Positions 24,854 through 33,470 of a stretch of DNA of 64,000 bases are shown in pieces (the stretch's first letter is position 1; each line of letters begins with the position of its first letter). Source of the DNA: an uncultured Bacilli bacterium (lineage in GTDB: Bacteria; Bacillota_I; Bacilli_A; RF39; UBA660); assembly GCA_910584165.1 (NCBI GenBank), contig CAJTZU010000004.1:1-64000 (forward strand), given 5' to 3'. The position numbers were made by a program, and so were the translations under genes. The notes beneath the pieces were generated by a model that saw only the letters and a list, made by a program, of their open reading frames with translations, made no database searches and was not told the origin of the DNA.

Positions 24854-25999
24854 ATGGCAGTTAGACTATTAGAAGAAAAGAAATGGACCAAAGATGGTCG
24901 AAAATATATTTGGTATGTTTGGGAAACTGGTTTAGATGGCAAAAAACGCAAAAAATTTTCTAAAGCATATAAAACGGAAGCTGAAGCCAAGCGTGCTGAA
25001 AAAGAATATTTAAAAATGTCTGAGGTATTTGAAGGTGATATGAATATGACCTTCAAAGAATTATATACTAAGTATTATGAGGTTCAAAAAGATATTGTAA
25101 GATACTCAACCTTAAAAACTTATCGAGATAGAATTAAATATATTGGAATGTTTGATAAAGTTAAACTAAAAGATATGGATGCTATTCATTATCAAAAATG
25201 GAGAGCTGAAATGATGAAAGTAGATATTTCAAATAGTTATAAAAATGAAATTCAGAAGTTTTTAAAGATAGTCATTAATTGGGCTGTTAAGACTTATGGA
25301 TTCAATATGAATAAGTTTTATGGTCGAATGGAACCTTTTACTTCGGCATCAGATATAAAAAAAGAAATGGACTTTTATACTTTAGAAGAATTTAATCAAT
25401 TTATATCTTCTGCACCTAACTTACAAATTAAGTGTATGTATGAAACTCTATATTATTGTGGACTTCGTAGAGGTGAAGCTAGAGGATTACAATGGAAAGA
25501 TGTTAATTGGAGCGATAAAAGATTATCAGTCACCAAACAAGCAGTAACTCATGGTTCTGAAAATAGTACACATTACGAATTAACAAAACCTAAAACGCAA
25601 AAAAGTAACAGGATCTTACCTATTGCAGAAATACTTTTTAGAGATTTAAATCAATTATATGAAGAACAAAAACAATTTGCTGAGTTTAATGATGAATGGT
25701 TTATATTTGGAAATTTCATTCCTATAACCTTCTATCAAATGAGGCATAAGAATATAGAAATTGCTAGAGGTGCTAATATAAAGAGAATAAGGCTCCATGA
25801 CTTTAGACACAGCTGTGCATCCTTACTAATCAATAACAATGCTAATATAGCAGTTGTATCTCAATTTTTAGGTCATGCATCCATTGAAGAAACACTAGAC
25901 ACTTACACTCACATGTTCAAAGATAAACTTAGTGATGCTGTAAATACCATAAATAAACTAACTTGTCCTGAACCAACAATAGTTAATTTTGGTAGTTAG
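24854..25999 (+). CDS. int: Tyrosine recombinase (integrase)
   Basis: 381 residues. The N-terminal 60 residues (KKWTKDGRKYIWYVWETGLDGKK) are an AP2-like arm-DNA-binding domain; a SAM-like core-binding domain follows (about 65-160). The catalytic domain has Arg in YCGLRRGEARGL, LHDFRHSCASLL (H-x-x-R), LGHASIEETLDTYTHMF with the His and nucleophile Tyr. Start follows AAAGGAGG. It lies 89 bp from the right attachment core and should catalyse insertion and, with a directionality factor, excision of the element. Confidence 0.93.
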   Translation: MAVRLLEEKKWTKDGRKYIWYVWETGLDGKKRKKFSKAYKTEAEAKRAEKEYLKMSEVFEGDMNMTFKELYTKYYEVQKDIVRYSTLKTYRDRIKYIGMFDKVKLKDMDAIHYQKWRAEMMKVDISNSYKNEIQKFLKIVINWAVKTYGFNMNKFYGRMEPFTSASDIKKEMDFYTLEEFNQFISSAPNLQIKCMYETLYYCGLRRGEARGLQWKDVNWSDKRLSVTKQAVTHGSENSTHYELTKPKTQKSNRILPIAEILFRDLNQLYEEQKQFAEFNDEWFIFGNFIPITFYQMRHKNIEIARGANIKRIRLHDFRHSCASLLINNNANIAVVSQFLGHASIEETLDTYTHMFKDKLSDAVNTINKLTCPEPTIVNFGS

Positions 26000-26056
26000 T
26001 CGGTAGTTGAAAGGAAAAATTATTAAATGTTAAAATTTACAAGCCCTTATTTTAAG

Positions 26057-26091
26057 CAAAAAAATGAGCAGAACTTTTAATCGTTCTACTC
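26057..26091 (-). terminator. Element-supplied terminator for the target RNA
   Basis: A 9-bp stem (26066-26074 with 26083-26091) includes one pair that is a G-U wobble only when read on the minus strand, and seven U follow on that strand. It sits between the integrase stop and the attachment core, so it belongs to the element and replaces the chromosomal terminator now stranded at 16087-16120. Confidence 0.7.
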
Positions 26092-26160
26092 TTCAGGGGG
26101 TTTTGGTTGTGCGCTCTCACACTAAAATCCGTAAGAGCACTGGCATGGAGTAACATGCCA
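26064..26160 (-). ncRNA. Small structured RNA, unrecognised family, used as integration target
   Basis: A strong promoter (TTGACT 26189-26194, 17 bp, TATACT 26166-26171, minus strand) starts a transcript near 26160. It begins with a perfect 7-bp hairpin TGGCATG-TTACTC-CATGCCA, then a second stem GTGC/TCTTAC with GTGAGA/GCGCAC (with a small bulge), a C-rich single-stranded part ending CCCCCTGAAGAG, and a terminator. There is no start codon with a ribosome-binding site. It lies between recG and, before insertion, the sirtuin gene. I cannot match it to tmRNA, SRP RNA, 6S RNA, RNase P RNA or a riboswitch I know. Confidence 0.6.
26089..26100. repeat. Right attachment-site core (attR) CTCTTCAGGGGG
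   Basis: Identical to 16118-16129. To its left lies element DNA (terminator and integrase); to its right lies the 5' part of the target RNA gene and then recG. Confidence 0.75.
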
Positions 26161-26165
26161 TTATA

Positions 26166-26194
26166 AGTATAGTGTATTTTGGAAAATAAGTCAA
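26166..26194 (-). promoter_or_regulatory. Promoter of the small RNA
   Basis: TTGACT (26189-26194) and TATACT (26166-26171) with a 17-bp spacer on the minus strand: a near-consensus promoter. It starts about 35 bp after the recG stop codon, so the RNA is transcribed independently. Confidence 0.75.
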
Positions 26195-26231
26195 TATATT
26201 TCCCAGAAGTTTTCATTCACTCTTTACACCA

Positions 26232-28229
26232 TCAATCTAAATCTATTGATTTTTCAATCATTTCCTGTAAAGGAAAATATTTCCCACTTTGATATTCTTC
26301 ACTATTTAAAACTTCCATACTATCTTCTTTTGCACGAAGTAATATAGAATAATCTCTTTTTAAATCAGCAAGTCCAAAGTTCATATCCCCACTTTGCCTT
26401 GTTCCAAACAAATCTCCACTACCTCGTAATCGAAAATCCTCTTCACTAATTTTAAAGCCATCAGAAGTTTGCGTCATAACATGAAGTCTTTCGACTTCTC
26501 TATCACTAATTAAAATACAATAACTTTGGCTATCTCCTCTACCTACTCTTCCTCTAAGCTGATGAAGTTGGGATAAACCAAAACGATAACTATCAAAGAT
26601 AACAATCATCGTAGCATTTAGAACATCAATTCCTACTTCAATAACAGTTGTACTAATAAGAATCTGGATATCGTTCTTTTGAAAAGATTCCATCATTTGG
26701 TCCTTTTCTAAGGCTTTCATTTTTCCATGAAGCATTCCTACTTTACATATTTTTCCCAACGCTCGCTCAAATTTTTCTTTTAATTTTGTAACATTTTCTA
26801 AATTGTCATCTTCTGATTCTTCTATCTGAGCTGCTATAACATAGATTTGATGATGATTTCTAATTTCTTTTTCTACCTTTTCTAATACTAATTTTATATC
26901 TTTTTCTTTATACAGTTCTGTAATAACTTCTTTTCTTCCCATTGGCTTTTGATGAATACTAGATACATCCATATCCCCATATAAAGTTATAGCGTATGTT
27001 CTTGGTATTGGTGTAGCACTTAAATAAAGGACGTCAGCCATTTTCCCTTTTTCTTTTAGCTTTGCTCGTTGCGCTACACCAAAACGATGCTGCTCATCTG
27101 TTATAACAAGTCCAAGAGACTCATAGACTACGTCTTCACTAAAAAGACTATGAGTGCCTACTAACATATCAATTTCTTTGGTAGCAAGTTTCTTTAAAAT
27201 CTCATTTCGCTCCTTAACCTTCATTTTACCCGTTAATAGTTCCACTTTAATAGATGTATTTTTATATAATTTTAAGAGATTTTGATAATGTTGTAACGCT
27301 AAAATTTCTGTTGGTGCCATAAAAGCACCTTGATAACCACTTTTATAATTCATGTATAAAGCAGCTACAGCTACAATCGTTTTTCCACTGCCAACATCTC
27401 CCTGAACTAATCTTTTCATTACAAAAGAATGATTCATATCCTCTCTAATTGCAGAAATACATTTTATCTGATCTTCTGTTAAAGAAAATGGAAGCTCAGA
27501 AATAAATTCGTCTATTTCTTCTTTTTTGATATCTCTTGCAATACCAATTTCCTGATTACGATATTTTTTTAAGCAATTCATTTTCATCATAAATAAAAAT
27601 AATTCTTCGTATTTTAAATAATTTAAGGCTTGATTCAATGACGATTTATTTCTAGGATTATGAACTTCTAATATGCTACTTTTTTTATCTAATAGTTTGT
27701 ATCTTTCTTGTAAATAAGCAGGAACATAGGAATTTACTTCCTCCAAATAATCTAGTGAAGAAAGTATCCATTTATGAAGTTGGTTACTACTAATTCCATT
27801 TGTCGTATGATAGATAGGTTCAATTACTGGGATAGGTGGTAACAAACCTAATCTGATTTCACTAGCTACTATACTTCCATGTCTTTTATCGTATTTTCCC
27901 ATTATAGTTACTTTCGTTCCAACATGTAAATTAGATTTAAAAAAAGCCCTATTAAATATCGTAGCATTTAATAATCTTTCTCCTGTATCTATTTGAAAAG
28001 TCATTTTATTCATTTTTTTACTAAAAAAATATACTAATGGTTCTTTTTGAACAATTCCATCAACAATTACTTTGTCTCCTTCATTAGCGTCTCTTAAATT
28101 ACTTCTCTCTATTACATCAAAACGATATGGATAAAAATGAACCATATCTTCTAAAGTATAAATATTTAATCGATTTAGTAAAGGAAGCGTTTTGGGACCA
28201 ATCCCTTTTATATTTTCTAACTGACTCAT
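26232..28229 (-). CDS. recG: ATP-dependent DNA helicase RecG
   Basis: About 665 residues. The N-terminal wedge/OB domain spans roughly 55-150 (LVYFFSKKMNKMTFQI). Helicase motifs follow in order: GDVGSGKT near 278, APTEIL, DEQHRFGV near 380, LSATPIPRT, and the C-terminal STTVIEVGIDV and QLHQLRGRVGRG. RecG reverses stalled forks and processes branched DNA. ATG 28229 lies right after the TAA of the upstream membrane-protein gene (TAATATG), suggesting termination-reinitiation coupling. Confidence 0.95.
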   Translation of the reverse strand: MSQLENIKGIGPKTLPLLNRLNIYTLEDMVHFYPYRFDVIERSNLRDANEGDKVIVDGIVQKEPLVYFFSKKMNKMTFQIDTGERLLNATIFNRAFFKSNLHVGTKVTIMGKYDKRHGSIVASEIRLGLLPPIPVIEPIYHTTNGISSNQLHKWILSSLDYLEEVNSYVPAYLQERYKLLDKKSSILEVHNPRNKSSLNQALNYLKYEELFLFMMKMNCLKKYRNQEIGIARDIKKEEIDEFISELPFSLTEDQIKCISAIREDMNHSFVMKRLVQGDVGSGKTIVAVAALYMNYKSGYQGAFMAPTEILALQHYQNLLKLYKNTSIKVELLTGKMKVKERNEILKKLATKEIDMLVGTHSLFSEDVVYESLGLVITDEQHRFGVAQRAKLKEKGKMADVLYLSATPIPRTYAITLYGDMDVSSIHQKPMGRKEVITELYKEKDIKLVLEKVEKEIRNHHQIYVIAAQIEESEDDNLENVTKLKEKFERALGKICKVGMLHGKMKALEKDQMMESFQKNDIQILISTTVIEVGIDVLNATMIVIFDSYRFGLSQLHQLRGRVGRGDSQSYCILISDREVERLHVMTQTSDGFKISEEDFRLRGSGDLFGTRQSGDMNFGLADLKRDYSILLRAKEDSMEVLNSEEYQSGKYFPLQEMIEKSIDLD

Positions 28230-28230
28230 A

Positions 28231-28746
28231 TTATCCGACAACTGATTTTAAAACTCCAAAAGATAAAATCATCATAATGATACTAGCCATAACAATTCCT
28301 AAAAGGGCAGCTAAGAAAGATTTTTTTCTATCCATATTTAATACAGCAGCAATTAAGCAACCTGTCCAAGCACCTGTCCCTGGAAGTGGAATTCCAACAA
28401 ATAATACAAGTCCCCAAAAACCAAACTTTTCTATTTGTGATTTATGCTTTTCTACTTTTCCATCTAACCATTTTGCAATTTTAGAAAAATGTTTACTATT
28501 TCTCATCCAATTCAAAATAGAATTAATAAACCATAGTATAAAAGGAACTGGAAGAACATTTCCAATAATACTAATAATATAACTAGTAATAGGATTTAAA
28601 TCTAGTAAAGCGGCAGCTATTAGTCCACCTCTCAGTTCTAGAATTGGCATTAATGAAATAATAAATACTAATATTTCTCTTCCAAAAGGAACCGCTTCTA
28701 AACTTCCAAATAACTCTAAAATGGTACTTACTATTTGTTCTACCAT
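28231..28746 (-). CDS. Small multidrug-export family membrane protein (COG2426)
   Basis: 171 residues with four or five hydrophobic segments (LVFIISLMPILELRGG, ISIIGNVLPVPFILWFI, FWGLVLFVGIPLPGTGAWTG, LAALLGIVMASIIMMILSFG). The P-I-L-E-L-R-G-G and P-L-P-G-T-G-A-W signatures are those of the Sm_multidrug_ex family, whose transport activity is not well proven. ATG 28746 is chosen for its spacing from GGAGGG; the ATG six bases upstream is too close. It is coupled to recG downstream. Confidence 0.8.
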   Translation of the reverse strand: MVEQIVSTILELFGSLEAVPFGREILVFIISLMPILELRGGLIAAALLDLNPITSYIISIIGNVLPVPFILWFINSILNWMRNSKHFSKIAKWLDGKVEKHKSQIEKFGFWGLVLFVGIPLPGTGAWTGCLIAAVLNMDRKKSFLAALLGIVMASIIMMILSFGVLKSVVG

Positions 28747-28787
28747 AATCATCCCTCCATTTATAAGTATATCATTTTTTAAGAAAA

Positions 28788-28811
28788 AAAAGAAGATTAG
28801 TTATCTAATCT
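28788..28811 (-). terminator. Terminator of the HerA-like gene
   Basis: A 7-bp stem (28794-28800 with 28805-28811, loop TTAT) is followed on the minus strand by eight U after one intervening pair. Confidence 0.7.
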
Positions 28812-28812
28812 C

Positions 28813-30582
28813 CTATTCCCTATTAACAAACCAAATATTACTTATATCACAACTACTACTTGAAGGAGAAGGATTTGGCATATCTAATTGAATTAAAGTT
28901 GGTAAACGGAAAGCTGAACCAAATGCCATACAATTTCCTGGTTGCAAAGATTTCATCTTCTTAATAATTTCATCTGTGATATCTGGTACCATATCATGAA
29001 TATATTGAACATCTAGGGGGTGCATCATTTTGAAAATAAAGAAATTACTACACTGCGATAATGCTGTTTCTGACATTTCAGATGGTCTCTGTGAAATTAA
29101 GCCTAAAAGTACGCCATATTTACGTCCTTCCTTAGTAATACGGTCAAATATATTATATCCCAATAATTCAACATCAATATCTTTCTGAACATAACGGTGA
29201 GCTTCCTCTAAGATAATATGAAATGGTAAAGAAGCTCTATTTGGAAGCCCTTTCGCATAATCAAATAACATTTTTGAATAGATTTTTGTAATATTCTTTG
29301 CAAATCTATCATCTACATAGTTAATATTAAAATTAATAAGTTGGACTTTTTTTCCATCTTCTGTCGTAATTAATGATTTAATATATTCATCTCTTGTCAT
29401 AAATTGTGGACAATCAAAATAAACACTATAATCACTATCTAATATTCCATGTAAACGGACTTTCAAAGAATTAGCAATTTCATAAACAGAATCTGATTTC
29501 AATGCCCCTTCATCAATAAGAGCGAAATCAAATGCTAAACATAAATCTTTTAAAGTATATTTAAAACTTCCATCTGGTAATGACAATTCAACATTATCCA
29601 CTAAGAAAGATTCTATAAAAGTAGTAAGGAGCTCAATTTCTCTTATTTTTCCAGAAGCATCAATTAATAAACATTGTTTTAAAGGTCTAGTATATCCTGG
29701 TTGAAATACAGGGCTTTCTAGATTTAAATCTCTAGTATTATAAGTAGATAATACAGAAAATATCTGGTCCCTTATTTGTGAAGCTGGTCTTCCACTTAAT
29801 AAAATGTCTAAAAGAGCACGAGCAATAATATCATTTTTATATTTAATAACATCGTCTTCTTCACGTCCAAAAATAGTTACAAACTTCATTGCTTTTTCAA
29901 TAATAGGAATCTGAGCATGCTTATCTGCATTTAAAAGAATTGCAATATCATCTACACTTAATAACCAAAGAGGAATTTGTAGTTTAGGAATATCATCATG
30001 CACATTAGTAGTATAAGCTTTGAATCTTACTTCTGGTGCCATTTTTTGAATATCTTTAAAAGCATTATGATACTCTCCATAGGCATCAAAAATAAAAATA
30101 CTAGCACGATAGGCAACAGATGTCTTCTTTGAAAATAAATTTTGAATCATTCTAGAAAAACCACAAGATTTACCACTACCAGTAGAGCCAAAAATAGCAA
30201 AATGATTACTAAATAAAGAGTTGACATTAGCACATACTTCTACACCCTCATAAATTGGACTTTTTCCAATATATAAATCCTTATTATCCTGATAATTTTC
30301 CACACCAACAATAAAATTTATTTTATCAGGAGCAATTAATTTAACAGAGGCACCAAAAGATGGTTTTCTCGTAATACCAGAAATAAAATGTCCCTCTTTA
30401 ATTTCCCCTAGCATATTAATATAAGCTATACCCTCTTTAATATCTGTTATTTCTCCTACAGTTTTCTTATTAGAGTCTTCTAATAATGTATACAAATTGA
30501 TAAGACTTTGCACTTCATTAATATTAATACTTAATTTTACCATTACTGTATTGCCATCAATACCAATTATATCTCCTATCAT
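28813..30582 (-). CDS. HerA-like hexameric ATPase (DUF87)
   Basis: 589 residues. A HAS-barrel-like beta domain occupies the first 90 (IGDIIGIDGNTVMVKL). Walker A GSTGSGKSCGFSRM near 131, IFIFDAYGEYHNAF (a typical HerA D-x-x-G-E-Y), Walker B FHIILEEAHRYV near 455, LISQRPSEMSE with its sensor Gln/Arg, and a C-terminal stretch with PGNCMAFG complete the family. HerA proteins translocate DNA, often with the nuclease NurA; no NurA is encoded nearby. The neighbours are housekeeping genes, so a chromosomal role seems more likely than a defence role. Confidence 0.82.
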   Translation of the reverse strand: MIGDIIGIDGNTVMVKLSININEVQSLINLYTLLEDSNKKTVGEITDIKEGIAYINMLGEIKEGHFISGITRKPSFGASVKLIAPDKINFIVGVENYQDNKDLYIGKSPIYEGVEVCANVNSLFSNHFAIFGSTGSGKSCGFSRMIQNLFSKKTSVAYRASIFIFDAYGEYHNAFKDIQKMAPEVRFKAYTTNVHDDIPKLQIPLWLLSVDDIAILLNADKHAQIPIIEKAMKFVTIFGREEDDVIKYKNDIIARALLDILLSGRPASQIRDQIFSVLSTYNTRDLNLESPVFQPGYTRPLKQCLLIDASGKIREIELLTTFIESFLVDNVELSLPDGSFKYTLKDLCLAFDFALIDEGALKSDSVYEIANSLKVRLHGILDSDYSVYFDCPQFMTRDEYIKSLITTEDGKKVQLINFNINYVDDRFAKNITKIYSKMLFDYAKGLPNRASLPFHIILEEAHRYVQKDIDVELLGYNIFDRITKEGRKYGVLLGLISQRPSEMSETALSQCSNFFIFKMMHPLDVQYIHDMVPDITDEIIKKMKSLQPGNCMAFGSAFRLPTLIQLDMPNPSPSSSSCDISNIWFVNRE

Positions 30583-30625
30583 ACAACCTCTCCTATTCTA
30601 AATAGTATTATATCGTATTTTTAAA

Positions 30626-30649
30626 AAAAAGAAAAGGGATTGCTCCCTA
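30626..30649 (-). terminator. Weak terminator before the HerA-like gene
   Basis: AGGGA (30636-30640) pairs with TCCCT (30645-30649) across TTGC, followed on the minus strand by UUUUCUUUUUUU. The stem is short and overlaps the stop codon of the gene ending at 30647. Confidence 0.5.
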
Positions 30650-31306
30650 TTTCATTTCTATTATTTCTAATTTATTTTGGTTGTGCAAAAGAATTAGAGT
30701 ACAATTTTCAGGATATCCCAAATCCTTTTTATAAGAAATTGATAATGTAACTCTATATGCCTTTTCATCATTATAATTTTTCTCAGAATAGTGAATAGAA
30801 TCAATACTTTCCACGTTTACCTCTTTAACAGAAGGTAAACTTTGAGTACGTTTTCCTGACAAATTATTTTCAATGTAATAATAAATTCCGGATGGGTCAG
30901 TAGCAAAATTTTTAAATTCTTCTTGATAAGGTTTCCATACAAATTGGATTCCACCAACATCTGTCTTATCCAACTTACTATTTAAATCATAAAAATCAGC
31001 CACAAATAACTGCGCTACTAATTTCGCATATTCTTGCTCAAAATCCTCGTTTTTATCACCAGATAATAAATCTTTTAATTGATAATATAATTTTTTAAAA
31101 TAGTCAGTGTTGTTATCTGTAAGGTGATAACCATAGTCTTCCATACTATCAACAATTTCTGCTGATTGTGCTTTACTACCCTTTATATCTTTTATAATAC
31201 CTACCGCCATAATTCCTATAATAAGTAATAAAAGAACAAAAATGGATACACATATAACTAGTAAAACATTATCATACTTTATTTTTGGCTTTTGCTTTTT
31301 TTTCAT
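30647..31306 (-). CDS. Single-pass membrane protein of unknown function
   Basis: 219 residues: basic N-terminus (KKKQKPKIKYD), one membrane segment (LLVICVSIFVLLLLIIGIM), then an extracellular alpha/beta domain of about 160 residues ending VTLSISYKKDLGYPENCTLILLHNQNKLEIIEMK, a cystatin/NTF2-like strand order. It overlaps the LtaS-like gene by 4 bp (ATGA), so the two are translationally coupled and may work together at the cell surface. No family recognised. Confidence 0.65.
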   Translation of the reverse strand: MKKKQKPKIKYDNVLLVICVSIFVLLLLIIGIMAVGIIKDIKGSKAQSAEIVDSMEDYGYHLTDNNTDYFKKLYYQLKDLLSGDKNEDFEQEYAKLVAQLFVADFYDLNSKLDKTDVGGIQFVWKPYQEEFKNFATDPSGIYYYIENNLSGKRTQSLPSVKEVNVESIDSIHYSEKNYNDEKAYRVTLSISYKKDLGYPENCTLILLHNQNKLEIIEMK

Positions 31307-33390
31307 TTCTCGTCTCCAATACTAGTTTCTTCTAACAATTCATTATCTGGATTTTCTCCAACTTTTCGAATTAAATCATAAGTAATAATAGAATTAGATA
31401 CATCCATTATTTTTTCTGCATATTCTGTATATTTAGTAATATAATCGGTTGGAAGTTCTAAATCTAGAGTTAAAGGTTTTGAAAGATCTTTCGCACTATT
31501 ATAATAAATTTTATCAGTCATCCAGTTTCCTGATGGGAATACTACAATGTTTTCTTCAATACTAAAAATATCATGTCCTAATGCATATTTATTAAAAAAT
31601 CCAAACATATTTCCTAAAGTTGGTTGAACATCAATCATTCCCATTACTTTTTTCACTTCTTGGTTATATTTTGTTCCTTTTAAATCCTTTGTCCAAATAA
31701 TAAGAGGAACACTACGATTAATTTCATATTCAATATCACCCATAACAACGCATTCTTCTTCATCACAATCTTTTACTCTGTCTGTTTCTGGGTTATAATT
31801 ATAATAACGATTATATTCAGATGGTCTTAACTTATTATCATGGTCCCCATATATAATTACAACTGTATTTTCTAGTAATCCTTTTTCATCTAAATTATTG
31901 ATGAATTCACCAATAGCTTCATCAGCATAGTGTGCAGATTTAAAATAGTTTCCTATTTTTGTATCTTCCAAATAAGGCGCTACTGCTACTTCTTTTTTTC
32001 CTGTTATACTATTTACTTTTTCATATTTTAAAGTAACATCATAGTCCCAATTATTTGCTTTCCCATATCTATTAATATCACTAAAAGGAGTATGATTAGT
32101 AAGCATAATTAATAGACCATACCACTTTTCATTTTCTTTATCAATATTTTCAATAATATCGGCTGATTGCCTAAAGAAAGATTTATCACTAAGACCTAAT
32201 CCTATCTTTTCATCAATGTCATAAGCAGAAGTATAATAATAAAATTTATCATAGCCTAAATTTGGATGAACAACAGTCCTGTTCCAAGCGTCTCCCTTAT
32301 TTCCATGCATACTAAAAGTATGATATCCTAATTCTTTCATCAATTTAGGAGTAGTTACATAATCTCTATTAAAATAATTCATGAATACAGTTCCACTAGT
32401 AGATGGTAATAATGAAGAATTAAAAGTAAATTCGGTATCACTACTAGTTCCTGCACTTTCTTGTGCATAAAAATTGGAAAAGTAAATTCCTTCACTCGCT
32501 AAACGATTTAAATTTGGTGTTACCTCTATTCCATTAAACACTGCTGGTTTTCCACCTAAATTATCGTCTGAAATTAATAAATTTTGAATGCTTTCTGCAT
32601 GAATAACAATAACATTTTTTCCTTTAAAAATATCTGTATATTTATTTTTAGAGGTAGGTTCTTCAGGCGCTTCTTGATAAAACTCTCTAAATTTCTTAGC
32701 TGCCTCATCATAACCAAACATACTATTAAGATTTGTTTTTACATAAGAAGCAATATCATTAAGCTGATAAACATAAATTCCAAACTCTTGTACAACAAAC
32801 TCCCTATTCCATTGTTTATTAAGTCTACTAATATCTGTAGAAGTTAACATAGAAATAAAAAATCCTAATAGTATCAAAGTAACTACAATTGTATTTAAAA
32901 AACGTATTTTAGGAGCTTCCATTTCCTCTACTTTTTCATAATATCCTTTTTTACGAAGTTGTAAATGAACAAATACTAATACAAAAATTTGCCACAAATA
33001 AAGAAAATCTTTTAGTTGTAAAATATTTTCAAAAACAGCATCTGTATAACCGCCTAATTCTGATAATGTCGTAATTAGTGAAATAGACGCAAATGAAATA
33101 TAATTTTTATAATAAATAGCATTAATAATACAAATTAATGATAAAAAAATAGAGCCACCTAAAAAATAACGAAAACGATATTTTGGCTTTAAAAAATATG
33201 CAAAAGCACCTACTACTAAAGCTACTACTAAATCAGCCACCATAGGTTTTACTGCCCAGAAATTACCAACTGTAATTTGCCTTGCTAACATTGCATTAAT
33301 TACCGTTGTTATAATAAAGGTTACAAAAAGTATATTCGTAACAGCATATTCTTTTCCTTTATGAATAGCAATCTTGATAGAATCTTTCAT
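31303..33390 (-). CDS. Lipoteichoic acid synthase-like sulfatase-fold enzyme
   Basis: 695 residues. Five membrane segments fill the first 190, then a linker and an extracellular sulfatase-fold domain (about 250-620). That domain has NVIVIHAESIQ (metal Glu), QESAGTSSDTEFTF near 315 (Thr nucleophile in LtaS enzymes), FSMHGNKGDAWNR, TNHTPF and IYGDHDNKL, all LtaS-type metal or substrate positions. LtaS uses phosphatidylglycerol to build polyglycerol-phosphate chains on the cell surface. A C-terminal tail of about 70 residues follows. It could instead be a related phosphoglycerol transferase. Confidence 0.85.
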   Translation of the reverse strand: MKDSIKIAIHKGKEYAVTNILFVTFIITTVINAMLARQITVGNFWAVKPMVADLVVALVVGAFAYFLKPKYRFRYFLGGSIFLSLICIINAIYYKNYISFASISLITTLSELGGYTDAVFENILQLKDFLYLWQIFVLVFVHLQLRKKGYYEKVEEMEAPKIRFLNTIVVTLILLGFFISMLTSTDISRLNKQWNREFVVQEFGIYVYQLNDIASYVKTNLNSMFGYDEAAKKFREFYQEAPEEPTSKNKYTDIFKGKNVIVIHAESIQNLLISDDNLGGKPAVFNGIEVTPNLNRLASEGIYFSNFYAQESAGTSSDTEFTFNSSLLPSTSGTVFMNYFNRDYVTTPKLMKELGYHTFSMHGNKGDAWNRTVVHPNLGYDKFYYYTSAYDIDEKIGLGLSDKSFFRQSADIIENIDKENEKWYGLLIMLTNHTPFSDINRYGKANNWDYDVTLKYEKVNSITGKKEVAVAPYLEDTKIGNYFKSAHYADEAIGEFINNLDEKGLLENTVVIIYGDHDNKLRPSEYNRYYNYNPETDRVKDCDEEECVVMGDIEYEINRSVPLIIWTKDLKGTKYNQEVKKVMGMIDVQPTLGNMFGFFNKYALGHDIFSIEENIVVFPSGNWMTDKIYYNSAKDLSKPLTLDLELPTDYITKYTEYAEKIMDVSNSIITYDLIRKVGENPDNELLEETSIGDEK

Positions 33391-33444
33391 TTCTTCACCT
33401 CAATCTTTACTTATTATAGCACTAAAACGTATTTTTTTCAAACA

Positions 33445-33469
33445 AATAAAAAGAGAAACAACGTTTCTC
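33445..33469 (-). terminator. Terminator of the HAAS-domain protein gene
   Basis: GAGAAAC (33453-33459) pairs with GTTTCTC (33463-33469), with UUUUUAUUUG following on the minus strand. Confidence 0.65.
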
Positions 33470-33470
33470 C

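Larger units (their letters stand above)
16118..26100. mobile_element. Integrative mobilizable element, about 10 kb
   Basis: Bounded by direct repeats CTCTTCAGGGGG at 16118-16129 and 26089-26100. It contains, from the right end inward, a tyrosine integrase, a MobV relaxase with an oriT-like hairpin, a RepA-like ATPase, a small HTH protein, an XRE repressor, and five or six cargo genes. There are no type IV secretion genes, so it should move only with help from another conjugative element. The integrase abuts the right attachment site, as usual. Both ends carry a hairpin terminator next to the repeat, so the element restores a 3' end to the RNA gene it enters. Confidence 0.85.

Noticed and set aside
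26041..26170. The region next to the integrase as a tRNA or tmRNA gene
   Set aside because: No cloverleaf, no GTTCGA-type T-loop and no CCA end; the stems found are simple hairpins.
28127..28582. A 151-codon plus-strand frame opposite recG and the export-family gene
   Set aside because: It is antisense to two well-supported genes with recognisable motifs, has no Shine-Dalgarno and shows no domain.
28813..30582. Reading the HerA-like ATPase as half of a Sir2-HerA defence system with the sirtuin at 15279
   Set aside because: They are 13 kb apart, separated by a mobile element. Even without it, recG and another gene lie between, and the sirtuin has the deacetylase zinc ribbon rather than a defence-type Sir2.
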